64,000 bases of DNA, taken from positions 47,312-111,311 of the forward strand of contig CAMWTJ010000002.1 of assembly GCA_947177185.1 (NCBI GenBank), written 5' to 3'. The notes below the pieces were generated by a model. The model ran no database searches. It had not been told where the DNA came from and was given only the letters and a program-made list of their open reading frames with translations. The translations under genes and the position numbers were made by a program. Shown here in pieces: positions 8,385 through 17,944 of this stretch. Each line of letters starts with the position of its first letter. The stretch's first letter is position 1. Source of the stretch: an uncultured Porphyromonadaceae bacterium (GTDB lineage: Bacteria; Bacteroidota; Bacteroidia; Bacteroidales; Muribaculaceae).

Positions 8385-9196
8385 AGACATACCGCCGGGC
8401 GCTGACCATAGCCGGCAGCGACCCCAGCGGAGGGGCCGGCATACAGGCCGACCTCAAGACTTTTTCTGCGCTCGGCTGCTTCGGCACCTCGGCCATAGTG
8501 GCCGTGGTGGACGAAAACACAGTGGGAGTGACGGGAGTGCATCCTGTGCCTGTGGATTTTGTGGCCGGGCAGATACGCTCGGTGCTCGACGACATAGGCG
8601 CCGACGCCATAAAAATAGGCATGCTGCACTCGGCGGAGCTCATAAACACCGTGCGGGCCACACTCGATGCTTATCCGGGCATACGCGACATAGTGCTTGA
8701 CCCCGTGATGGTGGCCACCTCGGGCGACCCTCTGCTGATGCCCGACGCCGTGGACGCGCTGCGCTGCGTGCTCATGCCGCGCGTGCGTGTGATTACTCCC
8801 AACATCCCCGAGGCTTCCATGCTGCTCGGAACGGAGCTTTCGCGGCAGAGCGAGCTGCCCGACGCATCGCGGCGCCTTTCCGATGTGTGCGGCGGCGTGT
8901 CGGTGTTGCTGAAAGCCGGACATCTGAGCGACGAGCGCCTGACGGATATTTTCTTCAACGCCGAAACCGGCACTCTTCACAGCCTCGAATCGCGGCGTCT
9001 GCGCACGCCCAACACTCACGGCACGGGGTGCACGCTGTCGTCGGCCTTCGCCGCCGGACTGGCCCGCGGGCTTTCGCTCGACGCCGCCGCAACTGCCGCC
9101 AAAGACTATGTGGCGGCCGCCATCGAGGCGGGCGCGCGCTACAGCATAGGCCGCGGCCACGGTCCCGTGCACCACTTTTTCGGCTTCTGGGAATAG
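8381..9196 (+). CDS. thiD: Hydroxymethylpyrimidine/phosphomethylpyrimidine kinase ThiD
   Basis: This 271-residue ribokinase-fold enzyme phosphorylates HMP and HMP phosphate. Motifs: A-G-S-D-P-S-G-G-A-G-I-Q-A-D near the start, V-L-D-P-V-M-V-A-T-S-G, T-P-N-I-P-E-A and the catalytic N-T-H-G-T-G-C-T-L-S-S-A. Start 8381 gives the usual ATGA overlap with tenA; ATG 8372 would add only three residues. It is the last gene of the thiamine operon; no strong terminator is seen before the ClC gene 53 bases on. Confidence 0.95.
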   Translation: MKTYRRALTIAGSDPSGGAGIQADLKTFSALGCFGTSAIVAVVDENTVGVTGVHPVPVDFVAGQIRSVLDDIGADAIKIGMLHSAELINTVRATLDAYPGIRDIVLDPVMVATSGDPLLMPDAVDALRCVLMPRVRVITPNIPEASMLLGTELSRQSELPDASRRLSDVCGGVSVLLKAGHLSDERLTDIFFNAETGTLHSLESRRLRTPNTHGTGCTLSSAFAAGLARGLSLDAAATAAKDYVAAAIEAGARYSIGRGHGPVHHFFGFWE

Positions 9197-9249
9197 GCGG
9201 GGTCAACTATTGGCGCGCTGTGCTTGTTGCTTTATAAACGTTTCGTCCG

Positions 9250-10566
9250 ATGAAGCTACGAGAGCATCTTAGCCGTGCGCGGCTGCGTTTTGTCGCAGCA
9301 CCCGTGTATGTGGTCGGCCCGGCCATGTGCTTGGCTGTCGGACTCGTCACGGGCATAGGCTCGGCTGTGCTCAAATGGCTGATTGAGCATACGCACACGC
9401 TCGCACTCGGCATGATGAACGCCGAGCGCGCCAACTGGATGCTGATAGCGCTGCCGGTGGTGGGAATTGTGCTCACAGGGCTGTTTACGCACTATGTGCT
9501 TCACCGCGACATCGAACACTCCACCGACAAGATCCGCGACGACCTGCGCCGGGGCATAGACTACATCTCTCCCGAACTCATGTACGGCCCGATCATTGCG
9601 AGCTCGCTGACCCTCGGTTTCGGCGGTTCGGCGGGCTCGGAAGGCCCGATTGTGAGCGTGGGAGCGGCCGTGGGGGGCAATTTGGCCCGCCGGCTCGGCC
9701 TGTCGGACCATATGGTGCGCATCATGATAGCATGCGGTGCGGCAGCCGGCATAGCAGGCATTTTCAAGGCGCCGGTGGGGGGGATGCTTTTTGCGCTCGA
9801 GTGTCTGGGCATGCAGCTGACCACACTGCCGGTGATAGGCATACTGGCCACATGTATAGTGGCTTCGCTTACGGCTTATGTGCTCTCCGGCTGTGTGCCC
9901 GACCTGTCGCTCGTGCGTTTTGTGCCGCAGAGCCTCGACTATCTGCCGGCGGTGGTGTTGCTCGGACTGTTCTGCGGGGTGTATTCCATCTACTACAGCC
10001 GCACCGGGCTGGGCACGGAGCGGTGGCTGCTGGGTGTGTCGGACCGCCGCGTGCGCAATGTGGTGTCGGGACTCACCGTCGGTGTTCTGCTGTTTCTTTT
10101 TCCGGCACTGTACGGCGAAGGCTATGCCGTGATAGACAAGCTGATGAATACGCCCGGCTATACACTCGGCGAGTACAGCCCCCTGTATGCGCTGGGCCAC
10201 CTGGGCCACTACGGGCTGCTGCTTATAGCCGTGGGGCTGCTGCTGGTAAAGGGCATAGCCGCCTATGCCACCAACAGCGGCGGCGGTGTGGCCGGCGATT
10301 TCGCCCCTACGCTCTTTGCCGGCGCTATAGCCGGCTATCTGTTTGTGACGGCGGCGCAGACTCTGCTGGACTGCGCGCTGCCTATGCCGGTGTTTGTGCT
10401 CGGCGGCATGGCGGGGGTGATGGCGGGTGCCGTGCGCGCCCCGCTCATGGCTATTTTCATTACGGTGGAAATGACGGCGAGCTATGAATATTTCATGCCG
10501 GTGACCATAGCCGGAATCATATCCTACGGAGTGGTGATGCTCCACCGCGTGATGGCGCACAAATAG
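9250..10566 (+). CDS. ClC-family chloride channel/antiporter
   Basis: This is a 438-residue multi-spanning inner-membrane protein of the ClC family. The selectivity motifs are in order: G-S-A-G-S-E-G-P (the GxEGP loop, with the gating-type Glu) at about residues 125-132, a G-I-F-K-A-P block, and G-V-A-G-D-F-A-P-T-L-F-A-G-A (the GxFxP region). Hydrophobic helices cover the rest of the length, and there is no C-terminal CBS pair. It could serve chloride/proton exchange or fluoride export; the transported ion is not told by sequence alone. It faces the convergent fucose locus across a hairpin. Confidence 0.93.
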   Translation: MKLREHLSRARLRFVAAPVYVVGPAMCLAVGLVTGIGSAVLKWLIEHTHTLALGMMNAERANWMLIALPVVGIVLTGLFTHYVLHRDIEHSTDKIRDDLRRGIDYISPELMYGPIIASSLTLGFGGSAGSEGPIVSVGAAVGGNLARRLGLSDHMVRIMIACGAAAGIAGIFKAPVGGMLFALECLGMQLTTLPVIGILATCIVASLTAYVLSGCVPDLSLVRFVPQSLDYLPAVVLLGLFCGVYSIYYSRTGLGTERWLLGVSDRRVRNVVSGLTVGVLLFLFPALYGEGYAVIDKLMNTPGYTLGEYSPLYALGHLGHYGLLLIAVGLLLVKGIAAYATNSGGGVAGDFAPTLFAGAIAGYLFVTAAQTLLDCALPMPVFVLGGMAGVMAGAVRAPLMAIFITVEMTASYEYFMPVTIAGIISYGVVMLHRVMAHK

Positions 10567-10569
10567 CAT

Positions 10570-10607
10570 CCCCTGCCGGGTGTTTCCGTGGAAACGCGGG
10601 GCAGGGG
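10570..10607. terminator. Hairpin between convergent genes, likely bidirectional terminator
   Basis: CCCCTGCC (10570-10577) pairs with GGCAGGGG (10600-10607), and an inner GTTTCC/GGAAAC pair extends the stem. It lies between the ends of the ClC gene and fcl. There is no long T-run on either strand, so efficiency is uncertain. Confidence 0.55.
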
Positions 10608-10635
10608 ACGTTGTGGTGTGTGGCGCGCGGTATTC

Positions 10636-11577
10636 TTATCGCTCGGCGCGCATGGGGTTGTTGAGGAAATCGTCGTAGGCCAGCTTTATGCCTTCGGGCA
10701 GTTCGGTGGTGTATTTCCAGCCCAAGGCGGTGGCCTTGCTTACGTCGAGCAGCTTGCGTGGCGTGCCGTTGGGGCGGGTGGTGTCCCACAGGATGCGGCC
10801 GTTGTAGCCCACGGTTTTCGCAACCAGTTCGGTGAGCTCTTTGATTGTGAGTTCCTTGCCGGTGCCGGCGTTGACGGTTTCGTTGCCCGAATAGTTGTTC
10901 ATAAGGAACACGCAGAGGTTGGCCAGGTCGTCGACATACAGAAACTCGCGAAGCGGCGAGCCGTCGCCCCAGCATGTCACTTCCTCAAGGCCCTGCTCCT
11001 TGGCTTCGTGGAAGCGGCGTATGAGGGCCGGAAGCACGTGGGAGTGCTCGGGGTGGTAGTTGTCGTTGGGGCCGTAGAGGTTGGTCGGCATCACCGATAT
11101 GTAGTCCGTGCCGTACTGCCTGTTGAGGTACTCGCAGTATTTCAGGCCCGAAATCTTGGCCAGGGCATAGGCTTCGTTTGTTTTTTCGAGTTCGGACGTG
11201 AGCAGGCAGCTTTCCGGCATGGGCTGCGGCGCCATGCGCGGGTAGATGCACGAGGAACCGAGAAATTCGAGTTTCTTGCATCCGTTGCGCCATGCGGCGT
11301 TGATTACGTTCATCTCGAGCATCATGTTGTCGTACATGAAGTCGGCCAGAGCCGTAGAGTTGGCGATTATGCCTCCCACTTTGGCGGCTGCGAGAAACAC
11401 GTATTCGGGGCGTTCTGCCGCGAAGAAATCGTTGACAGCACGCTGGTCCACGAGGTCGAGTTCCTTGTGTGTGCGTGTGATTATATTGGTGTAGCCCTGC
11501 CGTTGCAGTTCGCGCACTATAGCCGAACCTACCATGCCGCGGTGGCCGGCCACATAAATCTTAGCGTCTTTTTCCAT
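10636..11577 (-). CDS. fcl: GDP-L-fucose synthase
   Basis: This 313-residue short-chain dehydrogenase-type epimerase/reductase converts GDP-4-keto-6-deoxymannose to GDP-L-fucose. It has the NADP-binding [10 protein letters not shown] near the start, [12 protein letters not shown], G-S-S-C-I-Y-P, and the catalytic Y-A-L-A-K (YxxxK) about residue 135. Start 11577 gives the canonical amino end; a longer upstream frame is only the shadow of the next gene. It works directly after Gmd, which lies in the same minus-strand locus. It is the most distal locus gene seen here. Confidence 0.95.
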   Translation of the reverse strand: MEKDAKIYVAGHRGMVGSAIVRELQRQGYTNIITRTHKELDLVDQRAVNDFFAAERPEYVFLAAAKVGGIIANSTALADFMYDNMMLEMNVINAAWRNGCKKLEFLGSSCIYPRMAPQPMPESCLLTSELEKTNEAYALAKISGLKYCEYLNRQYGTDYISVMPTNLYGPNDNYHPEHSHVLPALIRRFHEAKEQGLEEVTCWGDGSPLREFLYVDDLANLCVFLMNNYSGNETVNAGTGKELTIKELTELVAKTVGYNGRILWDTTRPNGTPRKLLDVSKATALGWKYTTELPEGIKLAYDDFLNNPMRAER

Positions 11578-11579
11578 GA

Positions 11580-12767
11580 TTATAATGAATCGTTGCGGCG
11601 GATTTTTATGGGGAGCGCGCCTTCGGGCAGCGGTGCTCCTTCCGGCATCACCAGGGCGAGGTGTCCGCCACCGCCGGCCCCGGTCATTTTCCACGCCACG
11701 GCGCCTGCGGCGCGTGCGCGGTCTATAAATTCGGCCACTCCCGGCGCCATCATGGCCGGAAACATGGCGGTCTGCGCCTCGAAGGAGGCGAGATATGCCT
11801 TGGCGAACGCGTCGTCGTCGCGCGCCATGATTGCCTCCCAGCATGCGTCGGCTGCCTGAGCCAGTGCTTTCACCTTCTCGGGCGTGATGTCCTTGCCTTC
11901 CACCACGGAGTAGCCCGGCGTGCGCGGAAACATCGGCAGCAGGCACAGACGGTTTTCGAGCCACGACAGTATGGCCTCGTCGTGGCAGCTTTCGATGCGG
12001 TCGGGCCAGTAGCGGTTGTCGTAGTGGTGTCTTACCAGGCCGGTCATGCATATGCCTATGGCATCCTGCGCGCCGGACACGTGTCCGCGGTCGTCCTCAG
12101 GGTCGTTCTCGAAGCAAAACAGCAGTCGGGCCAGCATCTCCTCGTCGTAGTTCGGGAGCTGATACGGCCATATCTTGCGTGCGGCGTTGCGTGTGGAGGT
12201 CGACATGCCTGCCCTCTCCATGAACGGCTCCTCGCGCGCCTCGATAGACACTGTGATGGCCCATCCGGGGCAGTACTGCGACACGTAGGGCTGGTCAATC
12301 CACGTGCCGGCGAGGTCTATGCGATACGGCAGCGCGCACTGCACGGTGGAGCGCAGCGAGGTGGTGGAGCGTGCTTCCAGGCCGGCGTCGGGCACTCGCT
12401 GCAGCTCCACATATTCGATGCCGCGCTCGGCGCACAGCCGGCGCTTGGCGTCGGAACCGCCGTCGGAGTTCACCACGAAGATGTCGGGCCTGACGCGGTC
12501 CAGTGTGTCCACGAAATCCATCATGCCCGAGCCGCGGTTGATGTAGGCGTCGGTCACGTAGCGTATGGACTTCACCATATAGAGCCGCTCCTTTTCGGAG
12601 CACACTGTCTTGCGGTTTTTGAGCTCGCGTATGGTGGCGTCGGAGCCGATGCCCACATAGAGGTCGCCGAAGCGCGAGGCTTCCTTGAAGAAAGCCACGT
12701 GCCCGGAGTGCAGCATGTCGTAGCATCCGCTTACAAACACTTTTTTTCTGCTATCGCTGTTTTGCAT
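11580..12767 (-). CDS. Fused cytidylyltransferase-like / GHMP sugar kinase
   Basis: This 395-residue protein combines two enzyme domains. Residues 1 to about 140 resemble a small nucleotidyltransferase: [15 protein letters not shown] carries the HxGH motif and I-G-S-D-A-T a later conserved strand. Residues of about 145-395 resemble a GHMP kinase: [12 protein letters not shown] as the amino motif, G-H-V-S-G-A-Q-D in the phosphate-loop position, and [10 protein letters not shown] near the end. Such a fusion could phosphorylate and activate a sugar (fucose, heptose or similar). It is far shorter than the Bacteroides fucokinase/GDP-fucose pyrophosphorylase FKP. Two bases separate its stop from the fcl start. 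The sugar is not known. Confidence 0.8.
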   Translation of the reverse strand: MQNSDSRKKVFVSGCYDMLHSGHVAFFKEASRFGDLYVGIGSDATIRELKNRKTVCSEKERLYMVKSIRYVTDAYINRGSGMMDFVDTLDRVRPDIFVVNSDGGSDAKRRLCAERGIEYVELQRVPDAGLEARSTTSLRSTVQCALPYRIDLAGTWIDQPYVSQYCPGWAITVSIEAREEPFMERAGMSTSTRNAARKIWPYQLPNYDEEMLARLLFCFENDPEDDRGHVSGAQDAIGICMTGLVRHHYDNRYWPDRIESCHDEAILSWLENRLCLLPMFPRTPGYSVVEGKDITPEKVKALAQAADACWEAIMARDDDAFAKAYLASFEAQTAMFPAMMAPGVAEFIDRARAAGAVAWKMTGAGGGGHLALVMPEGAPLPEGALPIKIRRNDSL

Positions 12768-14031
12768 GGTCGTATATTATTATTCCGAATGAGTAGACCG
12801 CTATCACCACAAAGCAAAGCGCTGGCACGGCAAACGACGCCGCGATGCCGCACGCATCGGACACGAGCGCCTGCAGCGGAGTGATCAGCGCCCCGCCGAG
12901 TATGGCCATTATCAGGCCCGAAGCGGCTATTTTGGCAGTGTCGCCGGTGATGCCCTCGAGTGCTTCGCCGTAGATGGTGGGAAACATCAGCGACATGCAC
13001 CCCGAAATGCCTACCAGCGCCCACACGGCAGCCTCGCCCGGCGCGGCTATTACCGTGATGGTGCACACGAGAGCGCACACGGTGGCGGCGGCCAGCAGCA
13101 GTATGGGGCGCACACGCCCCATGAGCCAGGTGAACAGGAAGCGCGCGGCCGTAAACGCCAGTATGGAGTATAGAAACACCATGGCGGCGTCGGGCTCGGC
13201 CACGCCGCGGCGGTCCATGACGAAGCGTATGGTGAACGACCATACGCCGGTCTGCACGCCCACGTAGAAGAACTGGGCCACCACGCCGTAGCGGTAGCGG
13301 CGGTTGCGCCATAGAGTGCCGAACGCCGCCGCCACTCCCGAGCCTCCGGCCGAGGTGTCGCGGTCGGAGGGCATGCGCACGCACGCTATGACTGCCAGCA
13401 GCGCGAGCAGTACGCAGCCTATGAGCATGTAGGTGCCGCTGACGGCGTCGAGTTCGTGGCGCTGCACGGCGGCAAGCGCCTCGGCTCCCATGCGGGAGCG
13501 CTCGGCTGCGTCGGCGCCATGCAGTTCCGAAAGTATGAAATGGCGGCTGAGCAGGATGCCGCCCACCGCGCCCACGGGGTTCAGCGTCTGCGCCACGTTG
13601 AGGCGGCGGGTGGCTGTGGCGGCCGGTCCCATCGACAGGATGTACGGGTTGGCCGTGGTTTCAAGCACGGCGCATCCTGCCGCCATCACGTAGATGGCAA
13701 ACAGGAAAAACGCGTAGCTGGCCACGGCGCCGGCCGGATAAAACAGCATCGTGCCTGCCGCATACAGAGCCAGTCCGAGCAGTATGCCCGACTTGTAGCT
13801 GTGGCGGCGTATGAACATGGCGGCCGGCAGCGCTACGCAGAAATATGCGCCGTAGAAGGCAAACTGCACCAGCGATGTCTGCAGGTCGCTCATAGACATG
13901 ATGCGGCGGAAGGCCGCCAGCAGCGTGTCGTTCATATTGTTGGCCAGTCCCCACAGCAAAAACAGCAGGGACACGAGCACGAAGGCGAGGGCGGTCCTCG
14001 GCTCGCTGAGGCGGCGGGTGTGCGGTTTCAC
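12751..14031 (-). CDS. FucP-like sugar:proton symporter (MFS)
   Basis: This 426-residue major facilitator protein has about 12 hydrophobic segments. The amino end F-L-L-W-G-L-A-N-N-M-N-D and the F-Y-G-A-Y-F segment closely match the FucP subgroup, which imports L-fucose or related sugars. The end overlaps the start of the fused kinase gene by 17 bases. Beside a kinase/nucleotidyltransferase and GDP-fucose genes it suggests import of a sugar from outside and its activation for surface polysaccharide. Specificity for fucose is inference from family and context. Confidence 0.88.
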   Translation of the reverse strand: MKPHTRRLSEPRTALAFVLVSLLFLLWGLANNMNDTLLAAFRRIMSMSDLQTSLVQFAFYGAYFCVALPAAMFIRRHSYKSGILLGLALYAAGTMLFYPAGAVASYAFFLFAIYVMAAGCAVLETTANPYILSMGPAATATRRLNVAQTLNPVGAVGGILLSRHFILSELHGADAAERSRMGAEALAAVQRHELDAVSGTYMLIGCVLLALLAVIACVRMPSDRDTSAGGSGVAAAFGTLWRNRRYRYGVVAQFFYVGVQTGVWSFTIRFVMDRRGVAEPDAAMVFLYSILAFTAARFLFTWLMGRVRPILLLAAATVCALVCTITVIAAPGEAAVWALVGISGCMSLMFPTIYGEALEGITGDTAKIAASGLIMAILGGALITPLQALVSDACGIAASFAVPALCFVVIAVYSFGIIIYDHAKQR

Positions 14032-14056
14032 AGTCAGTGGTGCCGGTGCGTGGGGT

Positions 14057-15148
14057 TTATTTTACGATGCCTTTTTCGAGATATTCGGCAAGGTTGGTGC
14101 GCACCTGCTCGCCGGCGCGCTCCACGGCCACCTTGGCCATGTCGGCGTCGACCATGAGGTTGACGAGCTGTTCGAACGAGGTCTTTTTCGAGGGGTCCCA
14201 GCCGAGTTTCTTGCGGGCCTTGGAGGGGTCGCCCCAAAGGTTTACCACGTCGGTCGGGCGGTAGAAATCGGGAGAAACCTCGATGAGCACACGCCCGGTG
14301 GCTGTGTCGATGCCTTTTTCGTCGGCTCCCTCGCCCTCGAAACGCAGCTCGATGCCTGCACGGCGGAACGCCAGCTGGCAGAACTCACGCACGGAGTGCT
14401 GTTCGCCGGTGGCTATCACATAGTCCTCGGCCTCGGGCTGCTGCAGTATGAGCCACATGCACTCCACGTAGTCGCGTGCATAGCCCCAGTCGCGCAGGCT
14501 CGAGAGGTTGCCCAGGTAGAGCTTGTCCTGTTTGCCCTGTGCGATGCGTGCGGCGGCGAGGGTGATTTTGCGTGTGACGAATGTTTCGCCGCGGCGTTCG
14601 CTTTCGTGGTTGAACAGGATGCCCGAGCAGCAGTACATGCCGTAGGCCTCGCGGTATTCCTTCACTATCCAGAAGCCGTAGAGCTTGGCCACGGCGTAGG
14701 GGCTGTAGGGGTGGAAGGGAGTGTTTTCGTTCTGCGGCACCTCTTCCACTTTTCCGTAGAGCTCCGATGTGCTGGCCTGATAGACGCGGCAGCTGTCGGT
14801 GAGCCCGCACAGGCGCACGGCCTCAAGGATGCGGAGCACGCCGGTGGCGTCTACGTTGGCGGTGAACTCGGGCGAGTCAAACGATACCTGCACATGGCTC
14901 TGCGCGGCAAGGTTGTAGATTTCGTCGGGGCGTACTTTCGACACTACCTGCATGATGGACATGGAGTCGCCGAGGTCGGCGTAATGCAGGTGGAAATTGG
15001 GCTTGCCCTCAAGGTGGGCTATGCGTTCGCGGAAGTCTACCGACGAGCGGCGTATGGTGCCATGCACGTCGTAGCCCTTGTCAAGAAGAAACTCGGCGAG
15101 GAAGGAGCCGTCCTGGCCCGTGATGCCGGTTATGAGCGCTGTTTTCAT
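14057..15148 (-). CDS. gmd: GDP-mannose 4,6-dehydratase
   Basis: This 363-residue NADP-dependent dehydratase converts GDP-mannose to GDP-4-keto-6-deoxymannose, the substrate of Fcl. Motifs: G-I-T-G-Q-D-G-S at the amino end, [16 protein letters not shown], and the catalytic Y-A-V-A-K. Also present is [15 protein letters not shown] in the family position. Length is normal. It lies in the minus-strand locus between the FucP-like transporter and the glycosyltransferase. Confidence 0.97.
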   Translation of the reverse strand: MKTALITGITGQDGSFLAEFLLDKGYDVHGTIRRSSVDFRERIAHLEGKPNFHLHYADLGDSMSIMQVVSKVRPDEIYNLAAQSHVQVSFDSPEFTANVDATGVLRILEAVRLCGLTDSCRVYQASTSELYGKVEEVPQNENTPFHPYSPYAVAKLYGFWIVKEYREAYGMYCCSGILFNHESERRGETFVTRKITLAAARIAQGKQDKLYLGNLSSLRDWGYARDYVECMWLILQQPEAEDYVIATGEQHSVREFCQLAFRRAGIELRFEGEGADEKGIDTATGRVLIEVSPDFYRPTDVVNLWGDPSKARKKLGWDPSKKTSFEQLVNLMVDADMAKVAVERAGEQVRTNLAEYLEKGIVK

Positions 15149-15209
15149 TGTTGATAGTTAAATCTGTCGTTACCTTTTGTTATAGTTGTATTGTGGAATC
15201 TTAATGATT

Positions 15210-15965
15210 TCACTTGCTTTGTTCTTTTTCGCGGGAGCGCTTTGCGCGCCACTCGCTGTAGAGCAGGCGCGGCAGCGACTCCACTATGCCGCGGCAGCGT
15301 GCAAACTGTTTCTTGGGCTCGCGCGAGAGGCGGTACACAAATTCGAGATGGCTGTCGACCATCCACTGTGGCGCGCGTTTGGCCTCGACGCCGCTGAAAA
15401 ATTTGAACACCGCGCCCACGGCTATGGCCACGCCATGCTTCAGGTGGGGCTTCAGCCGGTGCATGAACTGCTCTTGCTTGGGAGCTCCGAGGGCCACCCA
15501 CACTATGTCGGCGCCGTCTTCTTCAATCATCCGCGCTATGGCCGGATAGTCGAATTCGTCGACGGCGCGGAACGGCAGTTCGTGGAAGGTCATGGACTCC
15601 ACGTCGGGGTTCCAGGCTGCGATGGTGCGCTGCAGCCCGTCGAGGGTGGGCTGCTGTGTGCCGAGGAAAATCATGCGGTAGCGGCGGCTGCGCACTATGT
15701 CTTCGAAAATCTGGCTGCCGCTGTACTGGCCGAAGCGGCGTCCGTAAATCCATTTTATGTACAGCGGGACGTAGCTGCTGTCGCAGATGGCAAACATGCC
15801 GTCGTTGACCACGCGACGGTAGTTCTCGTCGCGGAACGCGTTGTTGAGAATCACGCCGTCGGCCACGCATATGTAGTCGGAGCCGGGCTGCGGCAGGCGT
15901 TCGGCTATGCTGCGGTGCACTGCATCTCGGTCGAATTCGTAGTTGAGCTTGAAATAGGTTTCCAT
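15210..15965 (-). CDS. WecG/TagA/CpsF family glycosyltransferase
   Basis: This 251-residue protein belongs to the family that adds N-acetylmannosamine or N-acetylmannosaminuronic acid to a lipid-linked sugar. Seen are D-G-x-x-x-N-N-A-F-R region features, a central F-L-G-T-Q-Q, then A-D-I-V-W-V-A-L-G-A-P-K-Q-E-Q-F-M, which is the most diagnostic block, followed by A-I-A-V-G-A-V-F-K-F-F-S-G. Near the C-terminus the L-E-F-V-Y-R-L-x-x-E-P pattern is canonical. It follows the antiterminator gene by 19 bases. The acceptor is likely an undecaprenyl-linked sugar of the local polysaccharide. Confidence 0.92.
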   Translation of the reverse strand: METYFKLNYEFDRDAVHRSIAERLPQPGSDYICVADGVILNNAFRDENYRRVVNDGMFAICDSSYVPLYIKWIYGRRFGQYSGSQIFEDIVRSRRYRMIFLGTQQPTLDGLQRTIAAWNPDVESMTFHELPFRAVDEFDYPAIARMIEEDGADIVWVALGAPKQEQFMHRLKPHLKHGVAIAVGAVFKFFSGVEAKRAPQWMVDSHLEFVYRLSREPKKQFARCRGIVESLPRLLYSEWRAKRSREKEQSK

Positions 15966-15984
15966 CTCGCTTTCGTGTGAAGCT

Positions 15985-16548
15985 TTATTGAACGAATGAA
16001 ATAAAGTCAGGGTCTACCTCCACGGCTGCCGTGAGCAGTCCGGGCAGTTCCACTATCAGGCGTCGTTTGCGCATGCCTTTCACCGACAGGAGCCGCCCCT
16101 GATAGCCGTCAAGCGGTCCGCCCACTATGCGTATGCGGCGTCCGTACATCTGCGCGGTGAGCTCGTCGGGGCTGTAGAAGCGCGCGCTCTCGTCGGCGGC
16201 TGTCGCGCCCATGAAGCGGGCCATGTCGGTGTCGCGCACCGTCAGCGCCGTGCCGAAGGCCGCTCCGCGCATGAAGCGGTACTGCAGAGTGGCGGTGGCG
16301 CGCACCACCGGGTCGAGCAGCGAGCGTGTGGACCGCACAAACAGAAGGTCGCGCACGAAAGGCACACGTTCGCGCCTGCGGCGGCCGTTGGCGCCTGTGC
16401 GCACCACCCACTGCATGGGGGTGTACACCTCGAATCCTTCTTCGGCGAGCTGCCTGTAGGCCGGGTGCAGTGCGTTGGCGCGCTTAAGGTCGCGCATCAC
16501 AAACCATTGTGGCACGTCGGGGCTTATAATCTCTGCGGCAGATAGCAT
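15985..16548 (-). CDS. UpxY-like (NusG-family) transcription antiterminator
   Basis: This 187-residue NusG paralogue is of the kind that heads capsular polysaccharide operons in Bacteroides and lets RNA polymerase read through the long operon. It has an amino NGN-like domain (W-F-V-M-R-D-L-K, F-E-V-Y-T-P-M, V-P-F-V-R-D-L-L-F-V) and a carboxy KOW-like part (I-R-I-V-G-G-P-L-D-G-Y-Q-G-R-L). It is the first gene of the minus-strand polysaccharide locus, the usual place. In contrast to typical loci no UpxZ-like partner follows it here. Confidence 0.9.
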   Translation of the reverse strand: MLSAAEIISPDVPQWFVMRDLKRANALHPAYRQLAEEGFEVYTPMQWVVRTGANGRRRRERVPFVRDLLFVRSTRSLLDPVVRATATLQYRFMRGAAFGTALTVRDTDMARFMGATAADESARFYSPDELTAQMYGRRIRIVGGPLDGYQGRLLSVKGMRKRRLIVELPGLLTAAVEVDPDFISFVQ

Positions 16549-16610
16549 ATAGTGGTGGCGCGTACCTATTAGACTGTGAATAAATTTGTTCAGAACTGTG
16601 TTTCAGACTG

Positions 16611-16618
16611 CAAAGTTA
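16611..16618 (-). promoter_or_regulatory. -7 element of the polysaccharide operon promoter
   Basis: Read on the minus strand this is TAACTTTG, fitting TAnnTTTG, about 60 bases before the upxY-like start. A matching -33 TTTG is not evident. The leader between it and the gene could hold the antiterminator-responsive site. Confidence 0.5.
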
Positions 16619-16713
16619 CGACAAAAATCTCAATATACATATCGGTGAGCTAAAAAACTCTGACTTTTCAGCGCTTTGACATGGATTCGCAAGGAATACC
16701 CGCGGAGAGTGAC

Positions 16714-16721
16714 TATATTTG
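16714..16721 (+). promoter_or_regulatory. -7 element for yaaA
   Basis: TATATTTG fits TAnnTTTG and ends 13 bases before ATG 16735. Transcription would begin almost at the start codon, supporting 16735 over the upstream ATG 16681. No good -33 element is seen. Confidence 0.5.
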
Positions 16722-16734
16722 CAAAAAAAAGCAT

Positions 16735-17511
16735 ATGCTCGTACTGATTGCTGAATCGAAAACCATGACAGCCTGCGACCACACAGTGGCCGAGGGCTGC
16801 TTAAGGGCGCATACGCCGGTGCTCGGCGCGGAAGCCGACAGTGTCATGAACTCTCTGCGCGGAGAGTCTGACGAGTCCCTCGCGCGGATGGTCAAAATTA
16901 GCCTGCCCATGGCGGCGCGCCTGTGCCGCATGATATATGATTTTCCTGTCAAATCTTCGGGCGCGCAGGCCATGGAAGCATACACGGGTGTGGTGTTCAA
17001 GGCTTTCGGCTACGGCACGCTTCCGGCGGATGCACGCGCCGACGCCTGCCGGCGCATACGCATAGTGTCGTCGCTGTATGGCTGGCTGCGGCCCGACGAC
17101 ATAGTAAAGCCTTATCGTTTTGATTTCACCACGAAACTTGCTCCCGGCGGCGTGTCGTTTGCCTCCTATTGGCGCGAGCGCGTCACGTCCTGCCTGCTAC
17201 GGTGTCTGCGCGAGCATGGGCATGAGAGTGTGCTGAACCTTCTGCCGGCCGATGCGTCGCGATGCATCGACTGGCCAAAGGTGGCGGAGTGTGCCGGCCT
17301 GTTCCGCGCCGATTTCCGAGAGGTAAGGGCAGGGGGCGAGCTGCGCACCCCCGACGCCACCCGCTTGAAAGTGCTTCGCGGACGGCTGCTGCGCCAGATA
17401 GTGGAAGAAGGCATAGACCGCGCCGACACGCTGTTGCGCGCCGAATCCTGCTATTACGTGGCCGACGGCTGCGACGATGCCGGCAACATACGCTTCATGA
17501 CAGCCGATTAA
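16735..17511 (+). CDS. yaaA: YaaA family peroxide-stress protein
   Basis: This 258-residue protein is of the YaaA/UPF0246 family, linked in E. coli to lowering free iron under hydrogen peroxide stress; it also binds DNA in structural work. The amino end M-L-V-L-I-A-E-S-K-T-M corresponds to the family's M-L-I-x-x-S-P-A-K-T. The middle block Y-G-x-L-R-P-D-D-x-x-x-P-Y-R-F-D is strongly typical. The late segment ending in I-R-F-M-T-A-D is present. Start 16735 is chosen from family alignment and the promoter position. Confidence 0.9.
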   Translation: MLVLIAESKTMTACDHTVAEGCLRAHTPVLGAEADSVMNSLRGESDESLARMVKISLPMAARLCRMIYDFPVKSSGAQAMEAYTGVVFKAFGYGTLPADARADACRRIRIVSSLYGWLRPDDIVKPYRFDFTTKLAPGGVSFASYWRERVTSCLLRCLREHGHESVLNLLPADASRCIDWPKVAECAGLFRADFREVRAGGELRTPDATRLKVLRGRLLRQIVEEGIDRADTLLRAESCYYVADGCDDAGNIRFMTAD

Positions 17512-17660
17512 GAACCCGAAACCCATGCATAGTTAAATCGGCGGGGGCAGAAGGCATTTTTAGTTTAGAGAGTTGTAAATATTTGAACCGATTCCATCCT
17601 CAAGTTGCCTTTGCAACGTGTCTTTCACGCGTCTTAATCCATCTCGAAATAAACGACCAT

Positions 17661-17691
17661 AAAACAAAAGCTCCGGCGAAAACGCCGGAGC
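17661..17691 (-). terminator. Intrinsic terminator downstream of tRNA-Cys
   Basis: On the minus strand GCTCCGGCG, loop TTTT, CGCCGGAGC forms a 9-base-pair GC-rich stem (17670-17691) followed by TTTTGTTTT. It lies just after the 3' end of tRNA-Cys and fits as its terminator. Confidence 0.85.
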
Positions 17692-17700
17692 TTTGCTTGA

Positions 17701-17771
17701 GGTACCTAGCGGAATCGAACCGCTGTACACGGTTTTGCAGACCGTTGCCTAACCACTCGGACCAAGGTACC
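17701..17771 (-). tRNA. tRNA-Cys (anticodon GCA)
   Basis: Read on the minus strand, 71 bases fold as a cloverleaf: the acceptor GGTACCT pairs with AGGTACC, the anticodon loop contains CTGCAAA with GCA, and the T arm has GGTTCGATTCC. No CCA is encoded. The accessory region begins just beyond the 5' end of this gene. Confidence 0.95.
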
Positions 17772-17944
17772 ATCTGTGGGTTGCGGGTGCAAAATTACAA
17801 CTCTTTTCTGAATTATGCAATACCACAGGCGAAATTTATTGCCGCAACCGCACATTTTTTATTTTCAGAACCTGCGTTGGCAATCGGTAGTGTTTAACTT
17901 TATGTTTTTAGGCATATCTGCTGATAGATTTCGTAAATCTGCAG

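Noticed and set aside
17701..17771. tRNA-Cys as integration site of the accessory block
   Set aside because: Elements normally insert at the 3' end of a tRNA gene; the accessory block lies at its 5' side, and no repeat of the tRNA end or integrase was seen at either edge of the block.
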